Assembly (NCBI GenBank): GCA_012932295.1
Contig: JAAONU010000004.1
Span: forward strand, 10,230,630 to 10,294,629
Reading direction: 5' to 3'
Origin: Cyclina sinensis
Taxonomy: Eukaryota > Mollusca > Bivalvia > Venerida > Veneridae
DNA: 64,000 nt
The notes under the pieces were generated by a model that saw only the letters and a program-made list of their open reading frames with translations, made no database searches and was not told the DNA's origin. This document shows, piece after piece, positions 23,901 to 56,169 of the stretch. Made by a program: the position numbers and the translations under genes. The number at the start of each line of letters is the position of its first letter. The stretch's first letter is position 1.

Positions 23901-26603
23901 ATTACTGAATCCAATTTTGTTGTCTCTCTTGTGGACAGATTGGTCAGTTAACTGGCTATATATCCAGGAACACACTTTTTAGGTGGACTGACCTCCAGGA
24001 TATGGGTAAAAAGAGGTTGAATCTGGTGTTTTACCCCAATAAAAACAAAATTTTGTCAGTAGGCCTAAAAATATATTACTTTACTTGAATTTGCATTTAA
24101 AATTTATTACTGAAAACTATAGTGTGTGAATGATTGTTTCAGATCCATTGTTTACATGTGTATCTAATGTTGACAAGAAAACCTGTGTACATTCGCGAAT
24201 CATCTGGTCTTGTTGCTGGACACATGATGACAAGTACTTTGCCACAGCCTCCAGAGATAAAAAGGTAATATCTAGGAACAGGCTTATAAATATAGTACAC
24301 TTTCGTGATTTGAGATTTTTGGATTACGAGTAGAGTAATTAATGAATCAAATACAACTTACTTACATGTAGTTCCCTTTCTATTGCTCTCAGAATAGACT
24401 AGATTTAGCTGATGGTTGGCAGTATACTTATCATAAAAACAAAATATAAAAAAACAATTGCTTATCATAAAATGAAAAACTGTGATATTGGACATGGGAT
24501 TTTATAGCATTGATTTACAGATTTTCAGTCTTGAGTTTGGTAACTTGAAATTTCATGTAATCTCTTCTAAAGGACAAAAATGAAACCTTAAAGGGGCTGT
24601 GCTCCAGATGACACAAAAAAGAAAGTTTTCTTGTATTATAAATTTCTTTTGATATTTATGACTAATGCTTAAAAACTGACTAACTGACAAAAAATAAGTC
24701 AGGGAATCACATTATAAATTGATTTTTTTCCTTTCATAGCGCTATACTGTAACGCAACGGTATAACTATATTGTATAACATTTAAAGTAAACGATAGTTA
24801 TTTCACATGCGGCGACAGTGGTGACAGGTAAGGCGTTGTTAACATTTTGTTAAAATGAGGGTCCAGAGTTCAAATCCGGCTGGAGCGAATATATTTTTTT
24901 GTTGTTCTATTTTGACTTTTATAATCTGTTTTGAAGTATGTTGTTATAATCTCACGGCATCTAGATATTTAATTTAAGTAAAAAAAAATTATATCAAATC
25001 TGGAGTTCAGCCTCTTTAACAGAGCGACTGAAAAATAATTTTCAAATAACTAAAATTTTAATGAGCTAGTCAGAATGTATTAAGTTGTCATATTTGTGTT
25101 TCCCTGTTTTTGTTTATTTATTAGTAAAACACTGAATATTGTACGACAGTAAATGATGACTGCTGTCATTTATCAGACATTTTCTTGAAATGAAATACTT
25201 TAATAAATAAATAAGAACCTGCTGTTGGAGTAGTCCAGCATGTTTTTCAAATATTACATGTATGTTTACATTTGCCAACCTGAAATAAGGACTGCATGGT
25301 ATTTATAGGTGTAAGAATTATATTTAAGTGACATGCAAAAACTCTGCACATGCATTTTGAAATATCAATAATGGAAGACAATTGAATTTATTTCACATTT
25401 TACATCAAGAAAAAGTAATCAATATCTAGTTGTCTATTCAGTGTTATCAGCAAAGTATATCTGGAACCACCCAAACAATAGCTGTGCACAATCTTGGGAA
25501 GTAATTGTTGAGATGACTGGATTGGATTGTGCATCAGTAGAAGAAAAAAGTATAGGTTATTTCAGCCTTAAAATTAAGACGATAGCATAAAAGCTGGAGT
25601 ATTTGTTTTAAAAGATTTAACAACGTGAACTTGATACGGACATTTAAAAAAAAAAGAGAGTCAGAAGCCTGATGTCTGAATTTTAAAGCACTTCTGTATT
25701 TAATTATGAACAGGTGATTGTATGGCAGTGTGGAGGAGGGTCTAACATTGAGCCCCGACCTGTCAGCAAGCTGGACGTGCCTGATGCTGCTACAGCCATT
25801 CATGCAGCCCCTGTATTCCTCCCTGATGGAAGGTAAATATGCTAGCCTTTTCTTCATTGACTTTCTAAAAGAAATTGGGACTGTTGAAATTTTTGTTCCT
25901 TTTCATTGACAGGTGGTCTCTCAAGGTAGGTAATAATGTCAAACTTCTGTTAAGATGCCACTTGTTGGAAGCCAAAAGTGTAGTCACCCACCAAACATGT
26001 CTTATAATACTAGTGCAACTCTATTTTCATAGGCATTTACTTTCTTTTTCAGTTATTTGTTTTCTGTTGGCCTGGAGAATGGAAAGATTTTGTTATATAG
26101 CTGGTCTACCAAAGAACAATCAGGCTGGAAACAACTGGTTGTCCTTGACAACAAGTATCCTTTACTGAAGTGTCAGATGTTTTTATTCATTATCTTGAAA
26201 AAAAGCGTCAAACTGGACCTTTTTATTAGCAAACAATAAGAAGAACAATTCGGTGGGAACGTATTTATAACATATTTCTTCCTTTTTTGTGACCACATTC
26301 CCAAAAGTCTTGGTCTGAAGTGTATTAAAGTATCTTATATCCTGCTTTTGGTGGTTGTAAAACTGTTCTTTCCTTCCAATGTTTCTAGACGTATATTTGC
26401 CTTAACCATATTTCAGCATAGCTCATCATCTGACAGTTAAACGTCTCCAGTTTCGGCCTTGTGTTGGTTTATGTGGTATCCATGGTAATGACCCTGTAAG
26501 GTCAGAGGTCAAGGACTGTGATGATTGGTTACAGTTGGCTAGTTGTAGTGCTGATCATTCTGTTAAAGTTTTCAATATAAATCTACCCAGACTTACTTCT
26601 TGA
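11984..26603 (+). CDS. ELP2: ELP2, WD40 subunit of the Elongator complex (complete, 19 exons)
   Basis: Exons: 11984-12109, 12533-12629, 13001-13071, 13283-13448, 13772-13852, 14355-14431, 15061-15127, 17538-17705, 18471-18566, 19420-19520, 19956-20078, 20535-20690, 21288-21642, 22219-22349, 23416-23608, 24143-24264, 25714-25832, 26053-26154 and 26417-26603. The 2538 nt encode 845 aa plus TGA, with consistent phases throughout (human ELP2 is about 826 aa). Seen: WD40-type blades such as [28 protein letters not shown] and [12 protein letters not shown], and family-specific runs [60 protein letters not shown] and [11 protein letters not shown]. Known: ELP2 forms two seven-bladed propellers that scaffold Elongator for U34 modification of tRNA wobble positions. 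Introns carry a mariner, a MITE, a 52-bp satellite and a pearl-like repeat; no exon is damaged. The ATG was chosen because it opens the family N-terminus (cysteine-rich CFISCGCNR region). Confidence 0.96.
15477..17323 (+). mobile_element. Mariner element 1 in ELP2 intron 7
   Basis: 1847 bp between TA target duplications (15475-15476 and 17324-17325). The ~30-bp terminal inverted repeats begin CGAGGGTTGATCCAGAAATA at the left; the right end in reverse complement begins CGAGGGTTGATCCAAAAGTA. It contains an intron-bearing DD34D transposase gene with a C-terminal frameshift. The leader holds a CRE palindrome TGACGTCA (15759-15766). It lies in the sense orientation of ELP2 between exons 7 and 8. 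Confidence 0.95.
15862..17096 (+). pseudogene. Mariner transposase 1, intron-containing, frameshifted C-terminus
   Basis: Exon A 15862-16548 (229 codons) and exon B 16704-17096 are separated by a 155-nt GT-AG intron (GTAAGC...CTGCAG) after the codon for the K of YYSK. The N-terminus has a paired-like HTH DNA-binding region. WVPRLL, then the first Asp in [16 protein letters not shown], the second in [12 protein letters not shown] and the third in [13 protein letters not shown] follow. Thirty-four residues separate Asp2 and Asp3 (DD34D). Near 16958-16966 the frame slips. The alternative frame from 16964 continues with the expected [18 protein letters not shown]...YFEKE and stops at 17078-17080, whereas the open frame ends in unrelated sequence at 17096. 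The copy is therefore probably inactive. Confidence 0.9.
18003..18208. mobile_element. 206-bp piggyBac-type MITE, copy 1 (ELP2 intron 8)
   Basis: Ends CCCTTAACCTGCTGG and CAGCAGGTTCAGGG form terminal inverted repeats. Flanks are TTAG on both sides (17999-18002 and 18209-18212) instead of the TTAA seen at the other two copies. An internal hairpin has 24-nt arms (18046-18069 and 18074-18097), 21 of 24 paired, around a 4-nt loop. No ORF. CCCT termini at a TTAA-type target are the hallmark of piggyBac-related elements. Confidence 0.85.
18839..19230. repeat. Minisatellite, 52-bp unit (ELP2 intron 9)
   Basis: The anchor ACACTTTTCAGTACATATAT recurs at 19031, 19083, 19135 and 19187, an exact 52-bp period, with a shorter, degenerate start from 18839. 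Because 52 is not divisible by 3 and the unit lacks stops, all three plus-strand frames stay open for 110-147 codons. These are not genes. Confidence 0.95.
22690..23215. repeat. Pearl-like repeat with ~130-160 bp core units (ELP2 intron 14)
   Basis: Three diverged units each begin GTCACGAAAACTTAA (22747, 22908, 23041) and continue with GCTATAACTTTGCCATTTCT-like text. Units 1 and 3 end in TTATGCCCCTTTTTGTACTT. A (GTCT)n-type stretch (about 23009-23036) follows GGGATCGCTTTGTCTG, which also opens the block near 22720. This is a non-coding interspersed repeat of a style common in bivalves. Confidence 0.65.
24809..24888 (+). repeat. tRNA-like sequence, probable SINE head or pseudogene (ELP2 intron 16)
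   Basis: GACAGTGGTGACAGGTAAGG (A-box-like) is followed 40-50 bp later by AGAGTTCAAATCCGGC, which closely fits a pol III B box (GGTTCRANTCC). GCGGCGAC...CTGGAGCG do not make a clean acceptor stem and no anticodon arm is evident. Confidence 0.45.
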
Positions 26604-26931
26604 TGAATCGCAAGGCATTCTTTGCAATTTTAGAAAGATTAGTTTTGGACTGGATTCTGTTTCCATTGACAAAGAAACAGAAAGTGCATAGACAGGGAAA
26701 ATTAGTGAATGCAAGTCAGAAAGGCCTGTTCAGTGCTTTGTCAAAATTTAATTATCTTAAGATAAATGAACTGGTCAACAGAATTCAAAGACGGAGATTT
26801 ACCATCCATCTCTTTTTCAACATTGGCTTTACCAGGAAAGACGCCATTTCTCGTAAGTGAAAATCTGTTATAACAATGGAATGGACACTGGGATAAGATG
26901 AGTCAGAGATGTTTGAGAGACCTAAGTGATT

Positions 26932-26948
26932 AATAAAGAAAAAATAAA
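26932..26948 (+). terminator. ELP2 polyadenylation signals
   Basis: Two AATAAA hexamers (26932-26937 and 26943-26948) lie about 330 nt after the ELP2 stop codon. They are the first strong cluster downstream and give a plausible 3' UTR of ~350 nt. Confidence 0.5.
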
Positions 26949-26959
26949 ACACAGTCGTC

Positions 26960-29084
26960 AGAAGTATGTTTTTTGTTTATTTTTCTTTTTTAACCACAAT
27001 AAATTGTGTTTTTGAACTTGACAACAATATCGTTACATGCGACTTTACATGTATAAATTAAAATTTACACTAAATAAAATATCTATGCTAACAAAACTTT
27101 AGGCAAAACCTGCAATTAAAACTATCTATGGATTCAATGATAATGCGTGTCCTAAACACTTTACATGTCTACAGTATTTATAAACAAGTTATATACAATA
27201 ACGCATGAAATCTGCGACACAACACAGAGAAAAAAAAGAAAAAAATTAAGGTTAGAAAATGTTAATCTCTTTTTATTTATATTAAACATGCATTCAATTT
27301 ACAAATAATGTACTGTACTATATAGAACAATTGTTCTAATTCTGCCATTTATACATAACGGGCGATGTTATGTAGAACATTTTATTGAACGCATGTAAAT
27401 ATACGAACACTAAATTCAAAGCCCAATCATTCCTTTTAATTTCTGTATCACAAGGAACAAATTATGAAATACTCTACTTTTATATAGAACAAGGGTTATT
27501 TCTCTTGTTAATTTACTATTTTTAGTAGAATAGGTTTTCCATTTACACATAACATACAGTATTATATTTATATTAAATTAAGTACTATTTAACATTTTCC
27601 AATGTAAGAATAAGTGTTCCAGATGCAAATTTTGTCATGTAGACGGAATGTCCTATTAAGCAGAATTTCAAATGTAGATGTTTTAATAGTAGATTTATCT
27701 TTCTCTGTTAAGTGCCCATGTAGACAGTCACTGGTACCATCCAAAACTGAACTATCTGTTCAACATGGAAGCTTAAAATGTCACTTTAAGAATCAAAATG
27801 GCTCTAGATGTTTTCTTCAACTGGTCACTGACCAGTCTCTATGGTTTTAACCTTTCAAAAAAACTACTTCTGTTCTATGTCTGCATTTCTTAAAGATTTT
27901 CTTGAACATTTTCAAACTGGCAGACACGTGTGTAAGTTACTCACATATTTCACATCCTTGCCACTGAAGAAAAAATTTAATGTAATATAATACTGCGAAA
28001 GCCTGTAATACCTGCAAATGGAAAAGCTTTGTTAATATGCCATTTTTATAAAAGATTTTTTTTTTATTTCTATTTGTTTTGTTTTGCATGAAAAACTCTT
28101 TAAAACCAAATAAAGAATGTTTACAAGACTTTCACAACAGCCTGCATATAATACATTAACCAATAGACAAAAACAATGAATTAATATTTTGCTTATGACA
28201 ACCTATTCTTTTGTTTCTGACAATTCCAACTTGAATTCATTTAATCACAATAAAAAATCGGGGTATTGAAAAATCTCTATATGGAATTAATTTGAAAAAG
28301 ACACAGCCGTATGAATTTTTTCTAGTGAAAAATATAATTGTATCTGAATACACAATACAACCACAACTATGCAAACAACTCGTAATTTTAAAGACGTAGA
28401 ACATCCTAAAACTCGTGTAGTGAGTAAGCGTAACGTCTCAAAGGAAAAACAAAATAGATTTATAGTATCAAATAAATGTACTTATTTATTGAAACCATTA
28501 CTTTTCATGCCTGCACACTTGAATAAATAATTTCTGTAGAAATGTATACACCTTTTGTACAAACATCGGAAAAAAAAAAAGAGTAAGAAAAGCATTAACA
28601 AAATACTTAAACTCGCACAAGAAATATACTTAAATATGAAATTCGTTTAAGAAAAGGAGATAAAAAAATTAGCATACCACTATAAAAATGCCATTAATGA
28701 CAACAGTTGGAAACATTTGTTAAACTGTTTACATTAAATCACAAAGTTTTGGTAAGGCTAACATCAGTAACTTCACCGACATGAAGAATATGCACCAAAT
28801 CGATGACTTTTCTTTTTCTTTTAAACTAGTTAACATGACATGTGACAAACTATGTGGCAACTCTTACGTAACTACACTATCCATCACTTATTTAAATTTT
28901 CACAACAGAATGCTTGAAGATTACCAGACTGAAAAGTTAACAGATTTAAAAGGGGACTCCTGGTATTGTAACTGCCTTACAAACAAAGAAAAATATAAAA
29001 CATTGTAAACCAGATACAGGTACCAACATGCCAAGTGTGATCTGAAACTGCCAAAACACAACTTAAAATCAACACCTCTATTAA
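26960..29084. other. AT-rich convergent intergenic stretch with no recognised gene
   Basis: No conserved protein, RNA gene or transposon was recognised here. It is AT-rich and contains many AATAAA/TTTATT hexamers on both strands. It may be part of a long 3' UTR of the HECW gene, which reads toward it from 33007, but sequence alone does not decide this. Confidence 0.5.
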
Positions 29085-29178
29085 CCCTTAACCTGCTGGA
29101 CCCGAAAGTGATTAGCCTTTGCCAACAGTATAGAGCCAGGCCAGCCTGTATATCCATGCAGTCTGACCAGGCTCTATA

Positions 29179-31036
29179 CGAGGGGTGATTCAAAAGTTCG
29201 CGGAATTTATCTCTAAATCATTTATTTTTTCACCGAATCACATTAAATTTCGCATAAATATAATTCAACGTATTTTAACTAACATTTTCGTTTAGTTTAT
29301 GGAATATGTGTAACCGGAAGAATATAAATGGTCTCCATAGCAACCACGGTTAGGTGACTTGAAGCAGGCCAAAATATTTCGTTTTACTAATTCACTTCAG
29401 ACGATAGTATGTTTTCAAATGTTGCTCAATTTTGGCGCGAACGTAACTGACGTTAGAATGACGTGTTGACGTCATTTCCTATAATTTTGATTACATTACG
29501 TTGAACCGTTACTCCACAGCAGCGAGTTGTCGCCATGTCTTCAACTTCTTCCGCGACGTCAACAAGTGAATTGGAGCTACGCGCAGTTGTGAAATTTTGT
29601 GTTGGACTCAAACTTACACCAGTTGAGACGTTGAATCAAATTAAAAACTCGCATACATTACAACCTTGTGGTAAATCGTTTGTCTACAAATGGCATGAGC
29701 GATTTCGGAACGGCAGAAAATCGGTACTTGATGACGATAGAGCAGGTAGACCAGCATCCGCTATGACGACGAGCAACGCAACGTTAGTGAGAGAGCTTTT
29801 GGACAACGACCGGCGCTTAACGGTTAGGGGTATTGCAGAGGAACTCTCCCTATCGTATTCTACTGTGCAACGAATTCTTACAGAAGAGCTAAATATGTCC
29901 AAAGTATCTGCGCGTTGGGTGCCCAGACTTCTGACTGATGAAAACAAGCAGCGGAGGTTAGAATGTTCTCAGCAATTTCTGGATCTGTACGACGCACAGG
30001 GTGACGAGTTTTTGGACAAAATCATCACGACAGACGAGACATGGTTATACCATTATGATCCAGAGTCGAAACAGCAGTCGTCCGTCTGGAAGTCACCAGA
30101 CACACCTCCACCAAAAAAGGCCAGGACAACACGCAGCTGCAAAAAGGAAATGTTCATCTTCTTCATGGATAGACAAGGGCTTTTGCTTCAACACAAGGTG
30201 CGCGACGGATGTACCGTAAATGCCGACTATTATTCAAAGGTATGCCGCATTTTAGTCATACAAACGATCAACACTTATATATTATTTTTATAACAAACTA
30301 ATATTTTACAGTATGTATTGTTTCAAATAACAAAATATATAAAAATATTATTTAAAATGTGCCGCTTTTTACTTTCTTAAACTTAAATTATTTCATGTTT
30401 TCCCGTTTGTTTGTTTGACTTCAGGTGCTTAGACGCGATCTGATACAGGCTCTGCGCCGCAAGCGCCCCCTGTTGGTACTGGATGATGTTATACTCCATC
30501 ATGACAACGCTCCAGCACATCGGGCACAGAGTACAGAGTTAGAGATTTCACTGCTTGGTTTCAGTCTCTTACCACATCCGCCGTACAGCCCGGATCTAGC
30601 ACCGATGGACTTTCGTCTGTTTCCAGATATGAAGAGGGAACTCAGAGGCCAGAGATTTGAAACAACATTAGAGCTACGCAATAAGGCTCGTGAAGTAATC
30701 TCTTCATTCAGTCAGGATTGGTTTAAGGTAACATTTATGCAATGGGTACAAAGGCATAGGAAGTGTGTAGCGACGGGCGGCGATTACGTCGAGAAGGTGA
30801 ATCGTACGCTAGAATTTGACCGTTAGTGACGTCGACGTCGTGATGGCGTGCGTCAAGTGCCGGTCATGTATACAATTCAAATATGTACAAACGATTTATT
30901 AGTAAATGTATTTCAATGAGATTACGGCTCTGCTTTAGTATTGAGTAAACGTATCGAGTGATGTAATTTTTGTGTTTGTATTGTCTTTTCCGTTCTAGTA
31001 ATAAAGCAATTCCGCGAACTTTTGAATCACCCCTCG
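29179..31036 (+). mobile_element. Mariner element 2, nested in a MITE, apparently intact
   Basis: 1858 bp flanked by TA (29177-29178 and 31037-31038). The terminal inverted repeats are nearly perfect: the left begins CGAGGGGTGATTCAAAAGTT and the right in reverse complement begins identically, continuing CGCGGAATT. It carries a full transposase gene with an intron. The leader holds TGACGTCA at 29467-29474. It lies between the convergent ELP2 and HECW genes and may fall within the HECW 3' UTR in antisense. Confidence 0.96.
29535..30826 (+). CDS. Mariner transposase 2, intron-containing, intact (368 aa)
   Basis: Exon A 29535-30239 (235 codons) and exon B 30425-30826 (133 codons plus stop) are separated by a 185-nt intron with GTATGC...GACTTCAG borders. 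Splicing joins YYSK to VLRRDL in phase 0. An N-terminal bipartite HTH includes SYSTVQRILTEEL. WVPRLL and a catalytic triad follow: ITTDETWLYHYDPESK, VILHHDNAPAHRA and YSPDLAPMDFRLFPDMKREL, with 34 residues between Asp2 and Asp3 (DD34D). The C-terminus is complete (DWFKVTFMQWVQRHRKC and a YVEK end). No stop or frameshift, so it may be functional. Without splicing the protein stops at 30293, before the second and third Asp. It cuts and pastes the element at TA sites. Subfamily not assigned. Confidence 0.93.
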
Positions 31037-33006
31037 TACTGTTGGTGGCTCATTTTTGTATTTTGATACTGAAATCCCTTAAACTTTGAATAGACTGTTC
31101 CAAATTCAAAGCTGGGCAAATCCATTATAAAAATTCAGCAGGTTCAGGGTTAATCAGTATAGCTAAACCACACGTGAATTGAAACAGTTAAACAAATAGA
31201 CATTATACTGACCGATATAAGAATAAAAGCAACAGAAAGCTTACTGGTCACATTCACACCTTTTTCATGTGAAAACATACACTTAATACTGGGGCTTCAT
31301 TCACAAAAGCATCCATAATGCATGAGGTTTGAATGCACCTTTCCCTTACAAACTCACTCAACTTGTTACAGCCTAAAGCAATATGAAATTAGCACATAAG
31401 ATAATCATATAAAAATGAGTTCTATATGAACACAATACTGGTATCAGTAACAACAACAACAAATATCAATAAAAGTATTAACTCTCTTTTCTAGCCGCTT
31501 TAGAACTTTTTTCAAACTTTATGATTTCATCATAACTAATGCTTCTACCTATCCAGTAACAAAGTTATAATCCCTCTTTTATGTGAATATCACATGTTAT
31601 CATTTCAGTCTTCTATTTTCGGTAAATAAAAAGCACCAACACAGAACATGTACATCATAATTGGACATCTACAAGGCTTTTTCCATCATTTTGGGAATAT
31701 GGCCCATACCCTTGAAATTAGAAAATTTCACAAAAATTTGTCACATTTTGGTAAATTTTCTGCTGTTCTGCAAACTCCAACATGAATTTCTCTTCAATTT
31801 TTTCAGCTCTAGAGAATTTTTTTTGTCAGAGATGACATGTAAGCTGGAATTATTTCTTGACAAAATATTTTTGTTACCAGTATCTTTATGGCTTGCTACT
31901 GGGAATTTTTACTTTCTAGGAAAAATAATGCTTTTTTCCTTTTGTAATATGACCGAATATTGGCCATTAAACTGACTGAAAGAAGCCCTGATCTATTTGA
32001 ACCATACTGTGGGAAAACCAGTTTCATGTTAAGCATGTAAGTTTTCCCATAGGAAGACTCAAATACTACTACAACTATCTCTTCAGGTGTACACACTATT
32101 ACCTGCTGTGATGTACAACAAATTACTTTTGACTGTTATCACTTTGCATATATGAAGATCAGTTATGTCCAAAAAAAAAAAAATAAATAAAAAGTTTTGA
32201 TTGGTCAGTTTTAAAAGTGCAATAATTTTTGCCCAATCAGAAGGCTTACATCTGAAACTTTCATTTTCATTAGTCTTCACTGATCTTTTGTGGCTTAGTA
32301 TACAAAAATTATTCATTTTACTGAAACAGCCAATGTGTAAACTTGATGTTAGTATGTTATATGCCATTTACATATGGCATTTAATCCATTAATATAACTG
32401 CTCTCATAAATATACAAAGTAATCTAATTGTTTTGTCCATTAATCCTGAATATTCCTCTGGCAATATTTATATTTCTTTATTCAAGAAATACATGTACTG
32501 AATCTGTTTTGCAAAAATGGTTTTGCGAAGGTCTAAATTATCACTAATCAAACATGATGCTTTTTAGATGATGCCAAGTTGGTCCAGTTAAAAAACCTTA
32601 CCAGCAGCATATGACATCAAAAAATTTGGTTGGTAGTAAAGGTTCCTTTATTTTTCTAAATTTGACTCAAAGTCCCTTAACTCCCTAATTACTATGGCAA
32701 CATAATAATGTGAGAGAAATCATCAATTTTCTGCCTCTTTGGACTAACGCTGGAAACAATTTGCACTTGACACATAGGTAAGACAATATATATGTCTACA
32801 TTTGGTGAAAAGCTGTACTTCAATTTTAACTGTCTTGTCATTCAGCTCAGTTTTAACTCATTTCCAGAGGTGAAATGTTGCAGAAATCTGGCATCCATCC
32901 AGCAGATCTGGACACAGTCGTCTAAAAGCGCTGATTTTTCTGTTTGTACTCCTTTGGAAAAGCCGAGTGCTGCTGTATTAGGTTTACTCTATTCTGAATT
33001 TTGGTA

Positions 33007-54011
<21,005 letters not shown>

Positions 54012-56160
54012 CTGAAAACAGAAAGAAAACCAGTCTATGAATCTATCTTTATTTTAGTAAATTTGTACTGTATAGTCTTGAAAAAAATCACAAGATTGCA
54101 AAATTTTTCTAGTTCTTCTTGCAAAAAGGGCATAAATGATTTCAAGGTTATATAGTAATATCAAACTCATTTAATGACACTTTTCACAGCTTTTACAACA
54201 GGAAGCAGCCATCAGCTCTAACATTATACCACAACTGAAATGCTACATATATGGAAATTTGAAACCTCAATTTTATATGCAAAATCTCTGCCTCTATCTA
54301 AATGCACAATACTTGCTTTGTATCATACCCTCAGCAAACTACACTTGACTGTAACTTGAGTAAACGTTTATTCAAATTTTTCCGACATTAACTTTGAGTG
54401 TTAACAAAAAACGAAAATCCTGTAACATACTAAATTGTCTTGTAAGCAAGAAGTTGGGATTCACGTCTCGATCTAGAAACCAATCCCAATCTACTTGGTC
54501 TATATCATACCCCATCAATCTTGCTAAGTCTTACGTACATAACAAGCCTTTACTGGGTCTTAATGAACCTATACAAGACAACAGAAATATTCAAGGACTT
54601 ATTTAAGACTTTATCAAACAAAAAGTATGTCCAGTGATAACCAAAGAGGACTTGGTATATGATATATGTTCCGTAAAATGATCTTAAATGCTGTTTTTCA
54701 ACTGTATGATATGGATTTTTTTTTTATGTTTTACAGAATGGCAAAATGTATTCTAGCCTGATTATAAAGAATGTTACAAGAATTAAGTTCTGTCACACAA
54801 ACGTGCAAAATACAACACTGTCTTATTGTTAAATATTTCCTCAAATGAAATGTGGTCTTCTTAAGAAAACATGACTAAATTTTAGAAGAACTAAACCTTT
54901 CTCAGAAATAATGAATCTAAGATATTTTTTTTTTTTTATCTTTCTCAGTTTTACAATATGAGAAAGTTTTCAACCTATGACACACACTCCTCACTTGCAT
55001 CCTTAATCTGATACCTTTTTCATCATATTTTATTATGATTAATACGTAAAACCCACAGACACATATTCAAGATAAAAATTATGACAAAGCATATGAGGTG
55101 TGTACAGGTGAACAGCTTTCTATTTCTCTTTACATAACCATCTGGCTCTTCCATTAATTAAACAACAAGTGAATATGTCACCAAACCACATGGGAAAAAA
55201 TGTTACCAAACAAAATGATTTATAAGGACTGTAAGTATAACACTATTGTTACCATTAATCAGTAAATAAAGCTAGAATATATCATAGTTTAGCACTAAAT
55301 TATAATTCATGTAACTGAATTCTCCAAGTATCAATCAATTTATTTTTTGTCTAACAGTAAAAACTGACATTTGAGGAATCAAGCTTAATATACATTGAGA
55401 AATTCTAATTTCTGTATTAAAGGACTTTCAGGTAATGGATTTTTTCCCAAAATGTGTCTTCCCCCCCCCCCCCCCATCAACCCCACCCCCCTGAATTAAG
55501 AGCAAAGAAGATTAAAGAATTACAGCATTTGGACCTACTTTGTATCACTTTTTGACTTTTTAAAGTTTTTATATATTAGAAGAAGATTTTGTCTGCATTC
55601 AACTTGATGCTGACTACCTTAGTCATGATTCCAAAAAATAATCAGGCGACATGGGAATCATTTCATTACATAATTCACATATATTACTCATTTATGCTTC
55701 TGTAGCATTTTTGCTGAATGTAATACTTCACGCTGACACATCGCAACATGATCCTTACATCCTTATACCGCTGTCACCAGAATAAATCAGTAATACAAAC
55801 TCATTTGTATTGTTTGCATATTAAGTTGAAGCATCCATCTGATAAGCCTCTAACCTTTCACACATATATAGTTCAACATAATTTAGTTTTGACTGCACTT
55901 TCACACTTGGACAAGATTTTTTTTTTTTTTTGCATATATCTTTTCCACTGAATGAACTTTTCATAGTCCGCTTTCTCTATCTAAATCAATAATTGCACTG
56001 TTGAGAGGTCTGTCATATATCATACATTTCCAACTAATACAAAATATCCATTCAAAATTTTTTAGATTAAAAATATGATATAAAACACTGGCTTTTATCA
56101 TGGTTCACAATTCAAAGGTTTTCATTTTATGCTTCTTCATTTTAAAGCACATAGGACTTT
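54012..56160. other. No recognised gene; AT-rich, with a poly-C tract
   Basis: Nothing coding was recognised. A 16-18 nt C run followed by CCCCACCCCCC lies near 55461-55492. Probably intron of the HECW gene, since its N-terminal exons are still unaccounted for. Confidence 0.5.
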
Positions 56161-56169
56161 TTCACATTA

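Larger units (their letters stand above)
29085..31149. mobile_element. 206-bp-family piggyBac-type MITE, copy 2, split by mariner 2
   Basis: TTAA flanks at 29081-29084 and 31150-31153. The left part (29085-29178) and right part (31037/31039-31149) together match copies 1 and 3. The mariner at 29179-31036 is inserted at a TA at the outer edge of the MITE's internal hairpin, duplicating that TA. Confidence 0.9.

Noticed and set aside
29000..31160. CRISPR-like or integron-like structure from the repeated GTATAGAGCC motif
   Set aside because: The repeat is the internal hairpin of a MITE split by a mariner; genome is eukaryotic.
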